From Jaminaea rosea (Eukaryota > Basidiomycota > Exobasidiomycetes > Microstromatales), in the NCBI RefSeq assembly GCF_003144245.1, contig NW_020289981.1, positions 282,831 to 346,830 on the forward strand: a stretch of DNA of 64,000 nt. The letters run 5' to 3'. The position numbers and the translations under genes are program-made. A model generated the notes under the pieces. The model was not told where the DNA came from and did not search any database. It was given only the letters and a program-made list of their open reading frames with translations. Shown in pieces: positions 1 through 10,058 of the stretch. How positions within the stretch are numbered: the first letter of the stretch is position 1; each line of letters opens with the position of its first letter.

Positions 1-2911
1 CCGGACCAGGGCTACGCACGACGGGCTCGCCCTCACGCGTAAAGAGGCGGATGAGCTTCCCTTGCTCGTCTCTTGCCCCATTACCATCTCCGTTGCCGCT
101 GCCGTTCCCACTGCTGGCATGCGAGCCGCTGGCTGAGCTGCGCACTCCCGAGGAGGCGTCGCCTTCTTTACCATTGCTGTGTGGCGATGGCGAGGATTGA
201 GAACCCGTAAGCCAGGAAGGAAGGCGACGTGAGGCTTCTTCGAAGAAACCCGCGACACTGCTTGTGACACTGGCGGGCGTGGTGCTAGCCTCCTCCCGCT
301 TCTTCTGCTCCCCATCCCCCTCCTGCCTTTCCCTCGTCTCACCACTTCCCACAATATCATCCAGCCGACCAGCCGCCGCCTTCTGCAATGCTCGCCCTTT
401 CCCCTCCTTCTCCTTAGCGAAATACATCTCCGCGCCTCTCGGCCAGGCACGTTGCATCTTGCGCTCCAGACGTTGCTCTAGGTCGCAAAGGATGGAGGCG
501 ACGGAGGATGTAGTTGGGTCGACATTGGGGTCTGATGCGATCTTACAGGGATCAGAAGCAAGAGACTGGGCGACAGAATCGTCTTGCTGTGGCCGCTGAG
601 CATCTCCATTGGTCTTGCCTTTGCCTGACTCGCGCTGCTGCTCTCCCCCCTGGTCTTGACATTTGCTCGAGTCATGACTCTTCGCTTCGTCCCTGATCTC
701 GCTCTCGCACTCTTCGTTGGAGACATTGCCTTTCCCATTCCCTCGAGCGCCCCCCGGAGAGGCAACTGCACTCTCCGCTTCGGGCTCCTCAGTCAAGGTA
801 GGCTGTGTTGGAAGCTGCGAAGACTTCTCGCCAGAAAATGCGCCCTTCTCCTGACCCTTTTCATGCTGCTCTTGCACCGCACTCCCGTCGTCCGACGTCG
901 AGAGGGAGCTGAGGGCATTTGTGAGCATGTTGAAGGGGCCTCCGGTACCACTGCCTTCGCCTCCATCCGAAGCCTTGGAGCTGTCCGTGCGATGCTGCTG
1001 CTGACCCTGCTGGCTGCTACGCCTACGCTGCTGTACCGGCGAGCCCATTGCGGTAGGTGAGCTCATGGAGAAGCTGCTGTATGGGCTCGAGACCACTGAA
1101 GCGATTGCTGACCCAAAGGCTCCTGCTGCTGCTGCTCCTCCATCTCCCTCCTGCTGCAGCTGAGGGCTCTGCGTACCTGGCGAATTGGTATTCATCGAGC
1201 TGCGACTGCGCGCCCTCTTGAACTTGCTGACCGCCCGCGCGATAGTGAAGATGCTTGTGATGCGGCAAATGGCTCCCTTGATCTCCTCTTCTGTTACCTC
1301 CTGCACTACTTGCTCCAGGTTGCGCGCCGCAGATACCAATGGCTGATGTCCTTCTACGGTCACCCATGGCTGTTCGCGGGCGGACTCGATCGTCGTAATG
1401 CGCTTCGCTGGATCTTTTTCGAGCATAGAACGGAGCAGGGAAGAAGAAGAGGAGGAGAGATGTGAAGGGTACTCCGGCTCTTGCGTGCGGATGGCGTCGT
1501 AAAGGTCCATGAAGTTGTCCTTGTCGAAAGGCAGGTGGCCCACGAGCATGCAATATAGCGTGACTCCAAGCGACCAAACGTCATCTCTTCGGCCGCTACG
1601 CTCTCGGGCGGGGACGCCATCCACATCTTCGTCGTGCGGTGAGCCTCCGGAGGGGCGTCTTTGTTGCTGTTTCATATTGTTGGCCGAGCAGAGCTCCGGA
1701 CTGAGAAAAGCAGGTGTGCCATGACCTTTTGGCCTGTCTTCTGGATCTCTTGCCGCATCTACTCCCTGCGCAGGGCTGAACATCTCGCTAACGCCGAAGT
1801 CGACGATTTTGCACCTGCCTCCCTTGCCGGCGCCCTCTTCATCCTCTCCTCCACATCGCAGCACATTGTCCGGCTTGATATCCCTATGAATGATATCATG
1901 ATGATGCAGGAACTCTAAGCCGAGCAGGATCTGAACAAAGTAGTTTTGGGCTACTTCCTCCTCGAGTGGAGTGGTTTGCTGGTGAAGCTGCACGTCGATA
2001 ATCGGACCGCCTGAGCAGTACTCAAGAACGAGGTAGAGCTCATCTCGTCGCGGGTCGTCGAGTGCTTCGATGATGGAGACGAGATTTGGGTGGTCGAGCT
2101 TCTTCATGATGGCAATCTCGCGTCGGATGGGTTCCATAGGGTCGCGAGGAGTGGCTGGAGTTGATGTGTGAGAATTGGAAGTCGAATTGCTGTTGGAACT
2201 ACTGCCCGCTCTTCGCTGCTGCGGGGGTGGTGGTCTTCTCATCTTTTCGTATCTCTTGCTCTTCTTGAGTCTAGTCTTGCTGAATTCCTTTACCGCAAAG
2301 ACATGTTGGGGGTCGTCCCTTAAACACCCTTGGTACACGACGCCGTAGGCCCCCTGACCAATAACGCGGGTGAGGTGATACTGATTGATGATTCGGGTGC
2401 CGTCCTTCTCGTCTTTGGCACGGGCATCAAGGGTCTCTTTGTACTCGCGCGAGGGATGTCGACTGTGTGGTGTGTTAGTGCCGGACGACGAGGGGCCTGC
2501 GTACGAGGTCGAGCGTTGATTTGTGGGGAGCTGCGAGCGAGAGTGCGTCTCGGAGGCGGAGCGCATCATCTGATGTTGGTGGGCATTGCTTTTCGACGAT
2601 GAGGATGGAGAAGACTGTTTCTCTTTACTGCCATTGCCGCCAGGGAAAGTGAATGGCTGAGCACCTCTGTCAGAGGATGGTCCAGACTCAGAGGTGCCGC
2701 CGCTGCCCTCCTGAGGCGACAGGAATGCTGAGTCTTGCTTGGGTATCTGAGCATGTGACGATGAAGGCGATGAGACGATGGGGTCTGGCGTCTCCATCAT
2801 GGATGAGCCAGTCTCCGTCGTGGCCGACGTCGTTGTCATGCCCTGGCGACTCGTCGCTCTTGATGTCGACGAGCTGCTGGGCGATTCGTACCGCGCCGAG
2901 GATGACAGCAT
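1..2911 (-). CDS. Ssp1/Sak1-type CaMKK-like Ser/Thr kinase, 3' end beyond window
   Basis: Upstream kinase that probably phosphorylates AMPK/Snf1-family kinases in the cytoplasm (family knowledge). One open frame runs from ATG 2911 to the window edge, so at least 970 residues are visible and no stop is reached. Visible features: the lead-in GTRIINQYHL, glycine loop IGQGAYGVV (184-192), catalytic lysine in FAVKEF (about 208), HRDIKPDN (about 342), DFGVSEMF (about 369) and activation segment GTPAFLSPEL. The Pro/Arg/Ser-rich insert between the lysine and the C-helix, and the GTPAF segment, are typical of CaMKK/LKB1-like kinases. A second low-complexity insert follows the activation segment. The tail is a long Ser/Gly/Gln-rich disordered region. 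ATG 2911 (MLSSSARYES) is the first in-frame ATG I can support; the frame is open further upstream, so an earlier exon is possible. No intron was seen. Confidence 0.85.
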   Translation of the reverse strand, partial: MLSSSARYESPSSSSTSRATSRQGMTTTSATTETGSSMMETPDPIVSSPSSSHAQIPKQDSAFLSPQEGSGGTSESGPSSDRGAQPFTFPGGNGSKEKQSSPSSSSKSNAHQHQMMRSASETHSRSQLPTNQRSTSYAGPSSSGTNTPHSRHPSREYKETLDARAKDEKDGTRIINQYHLTRVIGQGAYGVVYQGCLRDDPQHVFAVKEFSKTRLKKSKRYEKMRRPPPPQQRRAGSSSNSNSTSNSHTSTPATPRDPMEPIRREIAIMKKLDHPNLVSIIEALDDPRRDELYLVLEYCSGGPIIDVQLHQQTTPLEEEVAQNYFVQILLGLEFLHHHDIIHRDIKPDNVLRCGGEDEEGAGKGGRCKIVDFGVSEMFSPAQGVDAARDPEDRPKGHGTPAFLSPELCSANNMKQQQRRPSGGSPHDEDVDGVPARERSGRRDDVWSLGVTLYCMLVGHLPFDKDNFMDLYDAIRTQEPEYPSHLSSSSSSLLRSMLEKDPAKRITTIESAREQPWVTVEGHQPLVSAARNLEQVVQEVTEEEIKGAICRITSIFTIARAVSKFKRARSRSSMNTNSPGTQSPQLQQEGDGGAAAAGAFGSAIASVVSSPYSSFSMSSPTAMGSPVQQRRRSSQQGQQQHRTDSSKASDGGEGSGTGGPFNMLTNALSSLSTSDDGSAVQEQHEKGQEKGAFSGEKSSQLPTQPTLTEEPEAESAVASPGGARGNGKGNVSNEECESEIRDEAKSHDSSKCQDQGGEQQRESGKGKTNGDAQRPQQDDSVAQSLASDPCKIASDPNVDPTTSSVASILCDLEQRLERKMQRAWPRGAEMYFAKEKEGKGRALQKAAAGRLDDIVGSGETRERQEGDGEQKKREEASTTPASVTSSVAGFFEEASRRLPSWLTGSQSSPSPHSNGKEGDASSGVRSSASGSHASSGNGSGNGDGNGARDEQGKLIRLFTREGEPVVRSPGP

Positions 2912-3288
2912 CGTGCTCGGCGCGCCAGCGAAGATGTGATGGCGATGGGTGGGGATGAGGACAGGATGCAACCGTGAGGAGGACAAGCGGCCAAATGGCA
3001 CTGATGGCAACGACGCTAAGCTACCTCGCTCCGTCGCTCCCTCGACTGGCCATTACTCCTCGCCTCTTGCTCTCGAGCCGCTTTTGCCAGGCTACAAAGC
3101 TCCGGTCCAATTTCCCAGTCCGCCTGCCGCTCCAGTGCCGCCATGTCTCTCGCGCCGCATCGCAGCCGCGCACAAGCCAGGCACCGTCACGCAACTCTCG
3201 CAGGCATTATGATTTGCAATTCGAAAGTCACAACTCGCAAGCACAAACGTCTGCCTCCTTGCTCCCGATCAGACCTACTGTCCACTTT
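2912..3288. other. Intergenic, 5' region of the kinase gene
   Basis: Lies between the kinase start and the 3' end of the F-BAR gene, both on the minus strand. It must hold the kinase promoter and leader. No coding frame with recognisable similarity was seen; the open frames here are short and low complexity. Confidence 0.5.
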
Positions 3289-6200
3289 TCAACCCTCAAG
3301 CAACGTAACGAAGTTGCTCGGCATCAAGTTCCTCCCCGGCTCTCTCCTCTCCTCATCCAAGAGCTCTCCCTGCCACCACCCATCCGCATCCGTCTGAGTG
3401 ACGGCAATGATATCCCCTTGAGTGAAGGAGAATTCCTCGTCGCTTTGCGCTTGATAGTCGAACAGAGCCTTGACGTAAAACAGGATCGGGCGATGCGAGA
3501 GGTCCGAGTATTGGCCTGTTGGGGCAGGCGTTGAGGACGTCGAGGGGGGACGCGCGATTTGCTGTTGGGATTGAGTCGAGACTGTTGACGCGGGTCGAGC
3601 GCCCTGGTTGGCATACTGCGGCTGCTGCTGTTGAGCCTGCTGGGGCTGGGGTTGGGGCTGCTGCTGCTGCATCATGCTCTGTCGTTGATACTGGTGCATG
3701 TAGGCCGCAGCAGGGGACTCCGCCTGAGCAGGCGCGGGGGCATGGCCCTGTTGCTGTGCATGGTAGGACGGCTGCGCTTGGTGCTGCGCGTACGCCTGAT
3801 GCTGCTGCTGCTGATGAGGTGGCTGAGCACCATACTGCTGTGCCCCTTGCTGCATCGTCGGGAAGCTCTGGCTAGCAGACGGCTGGTGATGGCCGTACTG
3901 CTGCTGCTGCTGCTGCTGCTGTTGATGCTGCGGCTGTTGATGCTGAGCGTACCCATACCCACTCGCCTGGCTGAGCGACCCGCTTGAATCCTGGTGGTTG
4001 AAGGGAGGAGCGGCTCCGTACGCCTGTTGAGGCTGCTGCTGAGGAGGCTGATGTGGGCGAGCCTGCTGCTGGGGCTGATGAGCATAGTAGCCGCTCTGCG
4101 TCGACGGCGCCTGAGCGTGAGAAGGCGCAGGGCTGGGCGCGTAGTGATTCGGTGTGATCGTGAACTGGCTGCTCGTCGCTGGCACGGAGGGTGTACCGTA
4201 GCCGCCTGGCTGCCCACCACCATGGTAAGAGCTGGTCCGCTGCTGATGTTGCGGCTGCTGCTGCTGCTGTTGAGGCGTAGGCTGGCCCTGATGAGGCTGG
4301 TAATAGGGCGAAGCAGGTGGCTGCTGGCCGTACCCCTGATGCTGCTGCGGTGGAGGCTGAGCATAGCCCTGCTGCTGAGGTACCGGCGTAGCATGCTGCT
4401 GGGGAGGCGGTACGCTCCCTGCCCTTTGCATGAACTCTTGGGCCATCTGGTCGTGCGTGACAGAGCCAGACGCATCCAGCGAGATACCCAGAGGAGTAGT
4501 GGAACGCTGCGGCGGGCCCTGCGCTTGCGAATGTCCATGATGATGATGAGGGCGAGCCGTCGCAGTGGACGCATTTGAGGGCTTATGCTGCTGCTGTTGC
4601 CCGTGATGCTGCTGTCTCGACGCCGGCCTCCCAAACGGCTGCGGACTAGGGCTACGTCCTCTCGCCCCAACTCCAGCGAAACCGTCCACACCAGGCACAG
4701 GGCTCTTCGATCTGCCGGGCACATTGCTCGCCGACGACTTACTAGGCGAAAGCGGCGCTTGTTGACTGCGTGCGGAAGTCATCGAATTCTGACGCGAGAT
4801 GCTTCGTCGCTCTCCGGGGAAGGACTGGCCGTACGACCCTAGAACCTCTTCGACTGGCAAGGGGGAGGCGGCACGTGGGGGAGCTTGCATGAAGGCCGCG
4901 CCTGGAGCTGGAGACGTGGGTCGATCTGATCCGGCATTGATCGAGGCAGGGCGCTGTTGTTGACGTGAGGAGGGACGACCTTGAGCTTGAGAGTGAGCAG
5001 CGCCGCCCGGCCCTGCAGTGGGAGGCAGAGGGCTCGTAGCAGGGTTGGGACTCTTGGTATTGGGTCTCATGCGGAGATTGGCCAGAGCTTTGGCGATCGG
5101 ATCTTCCTCCTCCGACCCAGACGTTGATGTGGGTATCTGCGGCTCAGAGGTCGATGGCTTTGCTGCGGAGTTTGAAGGTGAGGCCATGCTTCCGACGCTG
5201 TCCCTGTTGGCGATTGACGGTGTGCGTGCCAGGAAATTTTTGGTCGACATGCGACGCTCAGCCTTGACGGGGGACGGTACGTTGTCGGCGGACTTGCTTG
5301 GCCCCGCAGCAGCGGCCATTCCAGGAAGGCCGATGCTGCCAGGCGGAGGCTTGAAGGCGGCTGGAGGCGGAGGAGGCTGACCTTCGTCTTCCGTGCCGCG
5401 CAGCATTGATGGTCCACCACCGAATCCGTCGCCGCTGACCGAAGGAAGAGAGACAGGCATCCCTGCTGCCCCACCTCCGCCTCCGCCCATACCATCGTCT
5501 CCACTATTGCCATTGCCAGCACCTGGCGGCGGTCCACCACCACCCACCGTGCGTCCTGCAGATGCACCCGGGACGAATGGCTGGCTAGGCGGTACAGGCT
5601 GCACGACCCTTGTGGAGTTGCGCTGGAAGTTGGCCGTGTGGTACGCCGGTCGTGCCGGCGGAGGCTGTCCTTTACTGTAGTTGATATACTCCGGCGGATC
5701 CGGGATAGCAGGTCCCGTTCCTCTCTGCTGAATGAAGACCATGACATCCGACGGCGTATCGCAGCTTTCCAAAGCGACTCTCACCCTCTCGCAGCCCTCA
5801 TCATCCGCAACGCAGACCGCTGAGATCGCATTCGCGTAATTCCAGAGATTACTCTTGATAAAGTCGAGCCTCTCTTCTTCAACGTCCTGGCATTGATCGA
5901 GATATTGCTTGAATTCGCTGTTCCACCGCAAGGTTGTGTCCTTCAGTGCGCGGACAAAGTTCTGGTAGTCCTTCTCATTTGCTGCGACGGTGCTTTGGGC
6001 CTTGTCCAGCTTCGAGGTCACCTTGTCCAGGTCTCGGCCTTGGACCAAGCTCGACTGGGCAGTATAACCATTGATCTTGATGCAGTCTTGCTCGTAGCGT
6101 TCCCGAGATTTGTTGACGTAGTTCTCTTGCGCTCTGGGCGGGGAGAGATCGAGGAGGTCAGTCTTGTGCTCTGCGCCCAATGCCGTTGTGAATCTGGGTT

Positions 6201-6831
6201 GCGTCTAGTCTCACTGCTTATTCTTGAAAAGCTTCTCGATAGCAGCCGATGATTGCTTGCGAGCTGCATTGACTTTGGATTGGAAGTCTGCTAGACTCCC
6301 CTCTAAGTCCTTGCGTACCATGCCAGCCAAGTCTGCATGCACCCTGGAAGTCATGTCAAGCTCTGCTCGTACCACGTCGAGAGCATGTCGAGTTGCTCCT
6401 GTCTCATCCTTGCCCAATGCCGTCTTGGACAGCTTTGCTAGGCGCTTGGCATAGTCTGCTTCGATGTCGGCTCTGCGCAGCAGCGGAGAGGACCAGGATG
6501 GGATGGTGAGTTGGGCGGCCAGCGCATGCATATAGTCTCGTTCAACTCACCTCTCCTTGTACAACGCCCTCACATCATCCATCGTCCTGTTGCCCGTCTT
6601 CATCCTGTGCTGTATCGCCTCGTATCCGGCGTCCCCCGACCCCCAAAATGCATTGCAGAAGTTGCTTGTGTCCTGGTGGAGCTCCCGTCGAATGTACTCG
6701 TCCTCTGCTGCAGCTCTCCTCCCTGCCTCACCACCATCGAGGCCCATAGTCTCCGATGAGCGTGAGCGCCGTGACGCTGCTGAGCTTGAACGTGAGCGAT
6801 CACGGCGATGGTCTTGTGGTGGAGCTGACAT
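3289..6831 (-). CDS. Cdc15/Imp2/Hof1-like F-BAR and SH3 protein (cytokinesis)
   Basis: Membrane-bending scaffold of the contractile ring and septum in the Cdc15/Imp2/Hof1 (PSTPIP-like) family. Exons 6831-6551, 6472-6215 and 6133-3289 give 1127 residues. The F-BAR domain starts at about residue 60 (NFCNAFWGSGDAGYEAI, then ALYKERADIEADYAKRL across intron 1) and runs to about 330 (ENYVNKSRERYEQD, CIKINGYTAQ). A long disordered middle follows: Ser/Pro-rich, then very Gln-rich with CAG-type runs. The C-terminus is an SH3 domain (VKALFDYQAQSDEEFSF, DGWWQGEL, LMPSNFVTLL). Introns are 78 and 81 nt; the second acceptor at 6134 was chosen because it gives the uninterrupted family sequence KNKQAQENYVNK. 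ATG 6831 (MSAPPQDH) is preferred over an upstream in-frame ATG at 6936. Confidence 0.9.
3598..4620 (-). repeat. CAG/CTG-rich tract coding for poly-Gln
   Basis: Dense CTG/TTG triplets on the plus strand encode Gln runs in the F-BAR protein. The purest stretch is a CTG run at 3898-3921. It lies in frame and keeps the protein frame open. Such tracts change length easily and can be misassembled. Confidence 0.85.
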
Positions 6832-7267
6832 GGCGACGCGAAGTCGAGTGGTCCTTGTCGTCAAAGGAGGAAGAGAAAGGGATGGATGAACGCGCCAGAG
6901 CGTATCGCAAATGAGTTCGAGACGTAAGATGCACAAGCGACGATCGACGATCTCAAGCTTGCTCAGCCTTCTTGAGGAAGATGGCTAGGGGTATGAGCCG
7001 TGGGGCCAGTGGTCGGGAATGAAGGTGTCGACCAACCAAGGAGGGTGGCTCGACCACCGCCCGCCGCCCACTTGAGTGCCTCGACTGCCTCGACTGCCTC
7101 GACTGCCTCTTTCTGACAATCACAGCCACACGCACACAACGCCTGCACGCGTCGTCGTCGGAGACGGAAACGAGAGACGGCTTGAGAAATTTGGGCCGGA
7201 TGGCAGTCGACTGTCCCTTCCCGCCCTTCACGCTGCCTCTCTTTCACTCTACTCGTCACCAGCCATC
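6832..7267. promoter_or_regulatory. Divergent promoter region, F-BAR gene / ESF1
   Basis: The 436 bp between the two divergent start codons must carry both promoters. It contains a short direct repeat of CTCGACTGC (7077-7111). The frame of ESF1 stays open upstream of its ATG, but this part shows no conserved sequence. No TATA box was recognised. Confidence 0.5.
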
Positions 7268-9970
7268 ATGGCAAAGAACAAAGGTAGCAAAGGCTCAAGC
7301 TCAGCGCCACGAGAACATGCTCCACCAACAACAGATGCTCGCTTCGCTCGCCTGCATACCGATCCGCGCTTCTTGCGGCCGCAGCGAGACGATGCCAAAG
7401 TAGCCGTCGATGAGCGATTCAAGGGATTGCTGGGTGGGAAGGAAGGCTTCGGTATTCACAAGCAAAAGGCCAAAGTGGATCGATTTGGCCGCAAGATGAG
7501 CAAGGGGAAGAGCAAGGAGGACGAGGAGATGGGAAAGCTGTACAAGGCTGAGCAGCCGGAGGACACGGATGAGAGTGAAGAGGAAGAGGAGGAAGAGGAC
7601 GAAGAAGACGAGAAGGCTGGGCCTATCGACTATGCGCGAGGAGCCGTAGAGCTCGAGTCGTCTGGCGATGAGAGCTCATCTGAAGAGGAGAGCGAAGGCG
7701 AAGGTAGCGACAGTGACTCGGGCGACGAGACCGGTGATGTCGCCATTGGTTCGGCCGCCGTGCTGCGTCGCGAGCGAAGGCGTCGAGCCCAGCGGGGCGA
7801 GGAAGACGACGACGACGACGACGACAGCGACGACGACGACGACGACAGCGACGACGACGATGAGAACATCGACGAAGAGGCAGAGAAGGAAATCGATCCT
7901 CGAGCTCTGGCTGCTCTTGACGCTCAAGCCGAGCGAGTCGTCGCAGCTGAAGCCAGTGAGGCAGGGCCCAGCTCTTCCAAAGCAGCAGCAAAACGGTCCA
8001 AGCGCAAGCAGGCTACCATTGAGCCAGGCTCAGAGACTAAGCGCCTCGCCGTCGTCAACATGGACTGGGACCACGTCCGCGCACTCGACATTTACAAGGT
8101 CTTCTCCTCCCTCGTCTCCCCACACGCCACTCGCCTTCCTGGCACCGACGTCGCCACCACCACCGCCGGCTCAGGTCATCGTGCCTCCTCCTCGCAACAA
8201 GTCAAAGGTCTCGTCGAAAGCGTCCGCATCTATCCCTCCGACTTTGGTCGTGAGCGCATGAAGCGCGAAGATATCGAGGGTCCGCCAAAGGACATCTTCA
8301 AGTCAGCGGAAGACGGCGAGACAGCCGCGCGCCGCAAGGCCAAGAAGAAATCCAAGGGCAAGAAGAAGCGAGCCGACAGCGACGAAGACGATGAAGATGA
8401 CGCAGTCTTTGAGGTAGACGAAGGAGCTGAATTCGATGAAGAGGCCCTCCGCAAGTACCAACTCGACCGTCTACGCTACTATTACGCGATCGCCACCTTC
8501 GACTCCCCGCTATCCGCTCGGCACGTATACGATGTCGTTGACGGAGCAGAAATGGAGCGCACGGCAAACATATTCGACTTGCAATTCGTGCCCGATGAAA
8601 TGGATTTTCCAGAGGTGCAGGATAGCGATGATGTGCAGGGGTGGAGGGACGAGGCCAAACCCGGTCTGGACGACGCTGCGGCGTACAGGGGGGCCGACTG
8701 GGCTACTGATGCCTTGAGGCATAGTAAGGTCAAGCTGACCTGGGATGCGCCTGACCCGGAGAGGATGAAGGTGACCAGAATGGGAAGGCAGCTGACTAAG
8801 GGAGAAATCAGGGATGACGATTTCCGAGCGTACCTGGCTTCGGACAGCGAGGACGGCGAGAGCGATGAGGCGGAGCAGCAGAAGCCCAATGGCAAAGGCA
8901 AAGGGGCCACAGCTGGTCGTGACCGCTTCCGTGCTCTCATGGGCCTTGATGGCGAAGAAGCTGGCACCAACAAGGGCGGCGTCTTCGGCAAATCGCGCAG
9001 CTCAGCCTTCGAAGACGCTCGCGATGACAACGACGGGGAAGATGGAGACATGGAGATCACCTTCCTTCCCGGTCTCTCTGAGGCTGCGGCACGCAAGGCT
9101 GCCGGTGGTTCTGCGTCCAAGGACGGGGAGAAGGAGGAGACGACGCTGGAGAAGTACATGCGCAAGCAGCGCGAGAAGAAGGAGCGAAGGAAGGCAGCGA
9201 GGGCGGAGCAAGGCCTCGACGACGAAGACGAAGAGCCACAGAAGGGCAAACCTGCTCCAGCGGCTGCAGCGGACAACGATCTAGGGTTCGACGACCCCTT
9301 CTTTGCCAGCGGAGGCGAGGAGGACGGGGAAGACCTCGATGCCATCCTCGCCAAGGAGCAAGCAAAGGAGGCAAAAGCAAAAATCAAGAAGCCTAACCCG
9401 TCGAACGGCGTCGAATCTCGCAACACCTCTGCACTCGCTGAAGACGACGATAATGAAGACGAGGGCCGCCATTTCTCGATGCAAGACGTTCTCAAGGCCG
9501 AGTCCTCCAAGAATGGCAAAAAGCCCAACAGGTGGGAGCGGAAGAAGCTTGCCAAGCTCGCCAAACGACAAGCTGCCGAGAATGGCGATGTAGCCCCGTC
9601 TGCTGCGCTGGAGGCCAAGAAGAAGCTTGAAGCCCAACCAGACTTCAAGCTGGACACGGCCGACCCTCGATTCTTCAGCGCTGCGACGCTGGACGACCAT
9701 CGCTTCGCTGTTGATCCAACGCATCCCAGTTTCATGAAGACGGAGGGGATGACGAGGGCGTTGGAAGAGAGGAGGAAGAGGGGTGGTGGGGCACCTGTAG
9801 AGGAAGGAATGGCGGTGAAGGGGCCGCAGGGGAAGAAGAGGAAGCAGGAGCAGAAGGGTAGTGGGGCTGACGATACGAGTGAATTGCTAGCCTCGATCAA
9901 GAGACGAGAGCAGCAGCAGCAGGGAAAGAAGGGCATTAAGGGTGACAAGAAGAGAAAGGTGGACAAGTGA
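7268..9970 (+). CDS. ESF1: Esf1-like pre-rRNA processing factor
   Basis: Nucleolar protein of the small-subunit processome pathway, needed for 18S rRNA maturation (yeast Esf1 family). Single exon, 900 residues. Recognised blocks: DPRFLRPQRDDAKVAVDERF near the N-terminus, RKMSKGKSKEDEEM, the central RRM-like core beginning RLAVVNMDWDHVRALDIY (about 262), VESVRIYPSDFGRERM, FDLQFVPDEMDFPEV, and a C-terminal NUC153 motif (DPRFFSAATLDDHRFAVDPT, about 796). Very acidic Asp/Glu runs (about 155-205), including an Asp run at 177-195 encoded by a GAC repeat (7805-7860), and Lys-rich ends fit a nucleolar protein. ATG 7268 (MAKNKGSKG) was chosen over the open upstream frame because conserved sequence starts just after it. 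Longer than yeast Esf1 because of the acidic insertions. Confidence 0.93.
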   Translation: MAKNKGSKGSSSAPREHAPPTTDARFARLHTDPRFLRPQRDDAKVAVDERFKGLLGGKEGFGIHKQKAKVDRFGRKMSKGKSKEDEEMGKLYKAEQPEDTDESEEEEEEEDEEDEKAGPIDYARGAVELESSGDESSSEEESEGEGSDSDSGDETGDVAIGSAAVLRRERRRRAQRGEEDDDDDDDSDDDDDDSDDDDENIDEEAEKEIDPRALAALDAQAERVVAAEASEAGPSSSKAAAKRSKRKQATIEPGSETKRLAVVNMDWDHVRALDIYKVFSSLVSPHATRLPGTDVATTTAGSGHRASSSQQVKGLVESVRIYPSDFGRERMKREDIEGPPKDIFKSAEDGETAARRKAKKKSKGKKKRADSDEDDEDDAVFEVDEGAEFDEEALRKYQLDRLRYYYAIATFDSPLSARHVYDVVDGAEMERTANIFDLQFVPDEMDFPEVQDSDDVQGWRDEAKPGLDDAAAYRGADWATDALRHSKVKLTWDAPDPERMKVTRMGRQLTKGEIRDDDFRAYLASDSEDGESDEAEQQKPNGKGKGATAGRDRFRALMGLDGEEAGTNKGGVFGKSRSSAFEDARDDNDGEDGDMEITFLPGLSEAAARKAAGGSASKDGEKEETTLEKYMRKQREKKERRKAARAEQGLDDEDEEPQKGKPAPAAAADNDLGFDDPFFASGGEEDGEDLDAILAKEQAKEAKAKIKKPNPSNGVESRNTSALAEDDDNEDEGRHFSMQDVLKAESSKNGKKPNRWERKKLAKLAKRQAAENGDVAPSAALEAKKKLEAQPDFKLDTADPRFFSAATLDDHRFAVDPTHPSFMKTEGMTRALEERRKRGGGAPVEEGMAVKGPQGKKRKQEQKGSGADDTSELLASIKRREQQQQGKKGIKGDKKRKVDK

Positions 9971-10058
9971 GCATTGATGTAGACGAGCAATAATTTCATT
10001 GGCAGGTGTTGAGCAAGCTATGCCTCTTTGCGGTTGCGGCATCGGGCTAGGACGGCGC

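Noticed and set aside
3672-4724. Long frames opposite or beside the poly-Gln segment
   Set aside because: Triplet repeats are open in every frame; only the minus frame joined to the F-BAR and SH3 domains is supported.
6194-6214. Apparent 21-nt micro-intron in the F-BAR gene (GTGAGA ... CCCAG in phase)
   Set aside because: A second acceptor at 6134 gives an 81-nt intron with a CTGAC branch site and restores the uninterrupted family sequence; the 21-nt version would insert about 20 unrelated residues into the F-BAR domain.
8482-9999. 505-residue open frame antisense to ESF1
   Set aside because: Ser/Leu/Pro-rich mirror of the Lys/Glu/Asp-rich sense strand; no recognisable domain. ESF1 on the other strand is clear.
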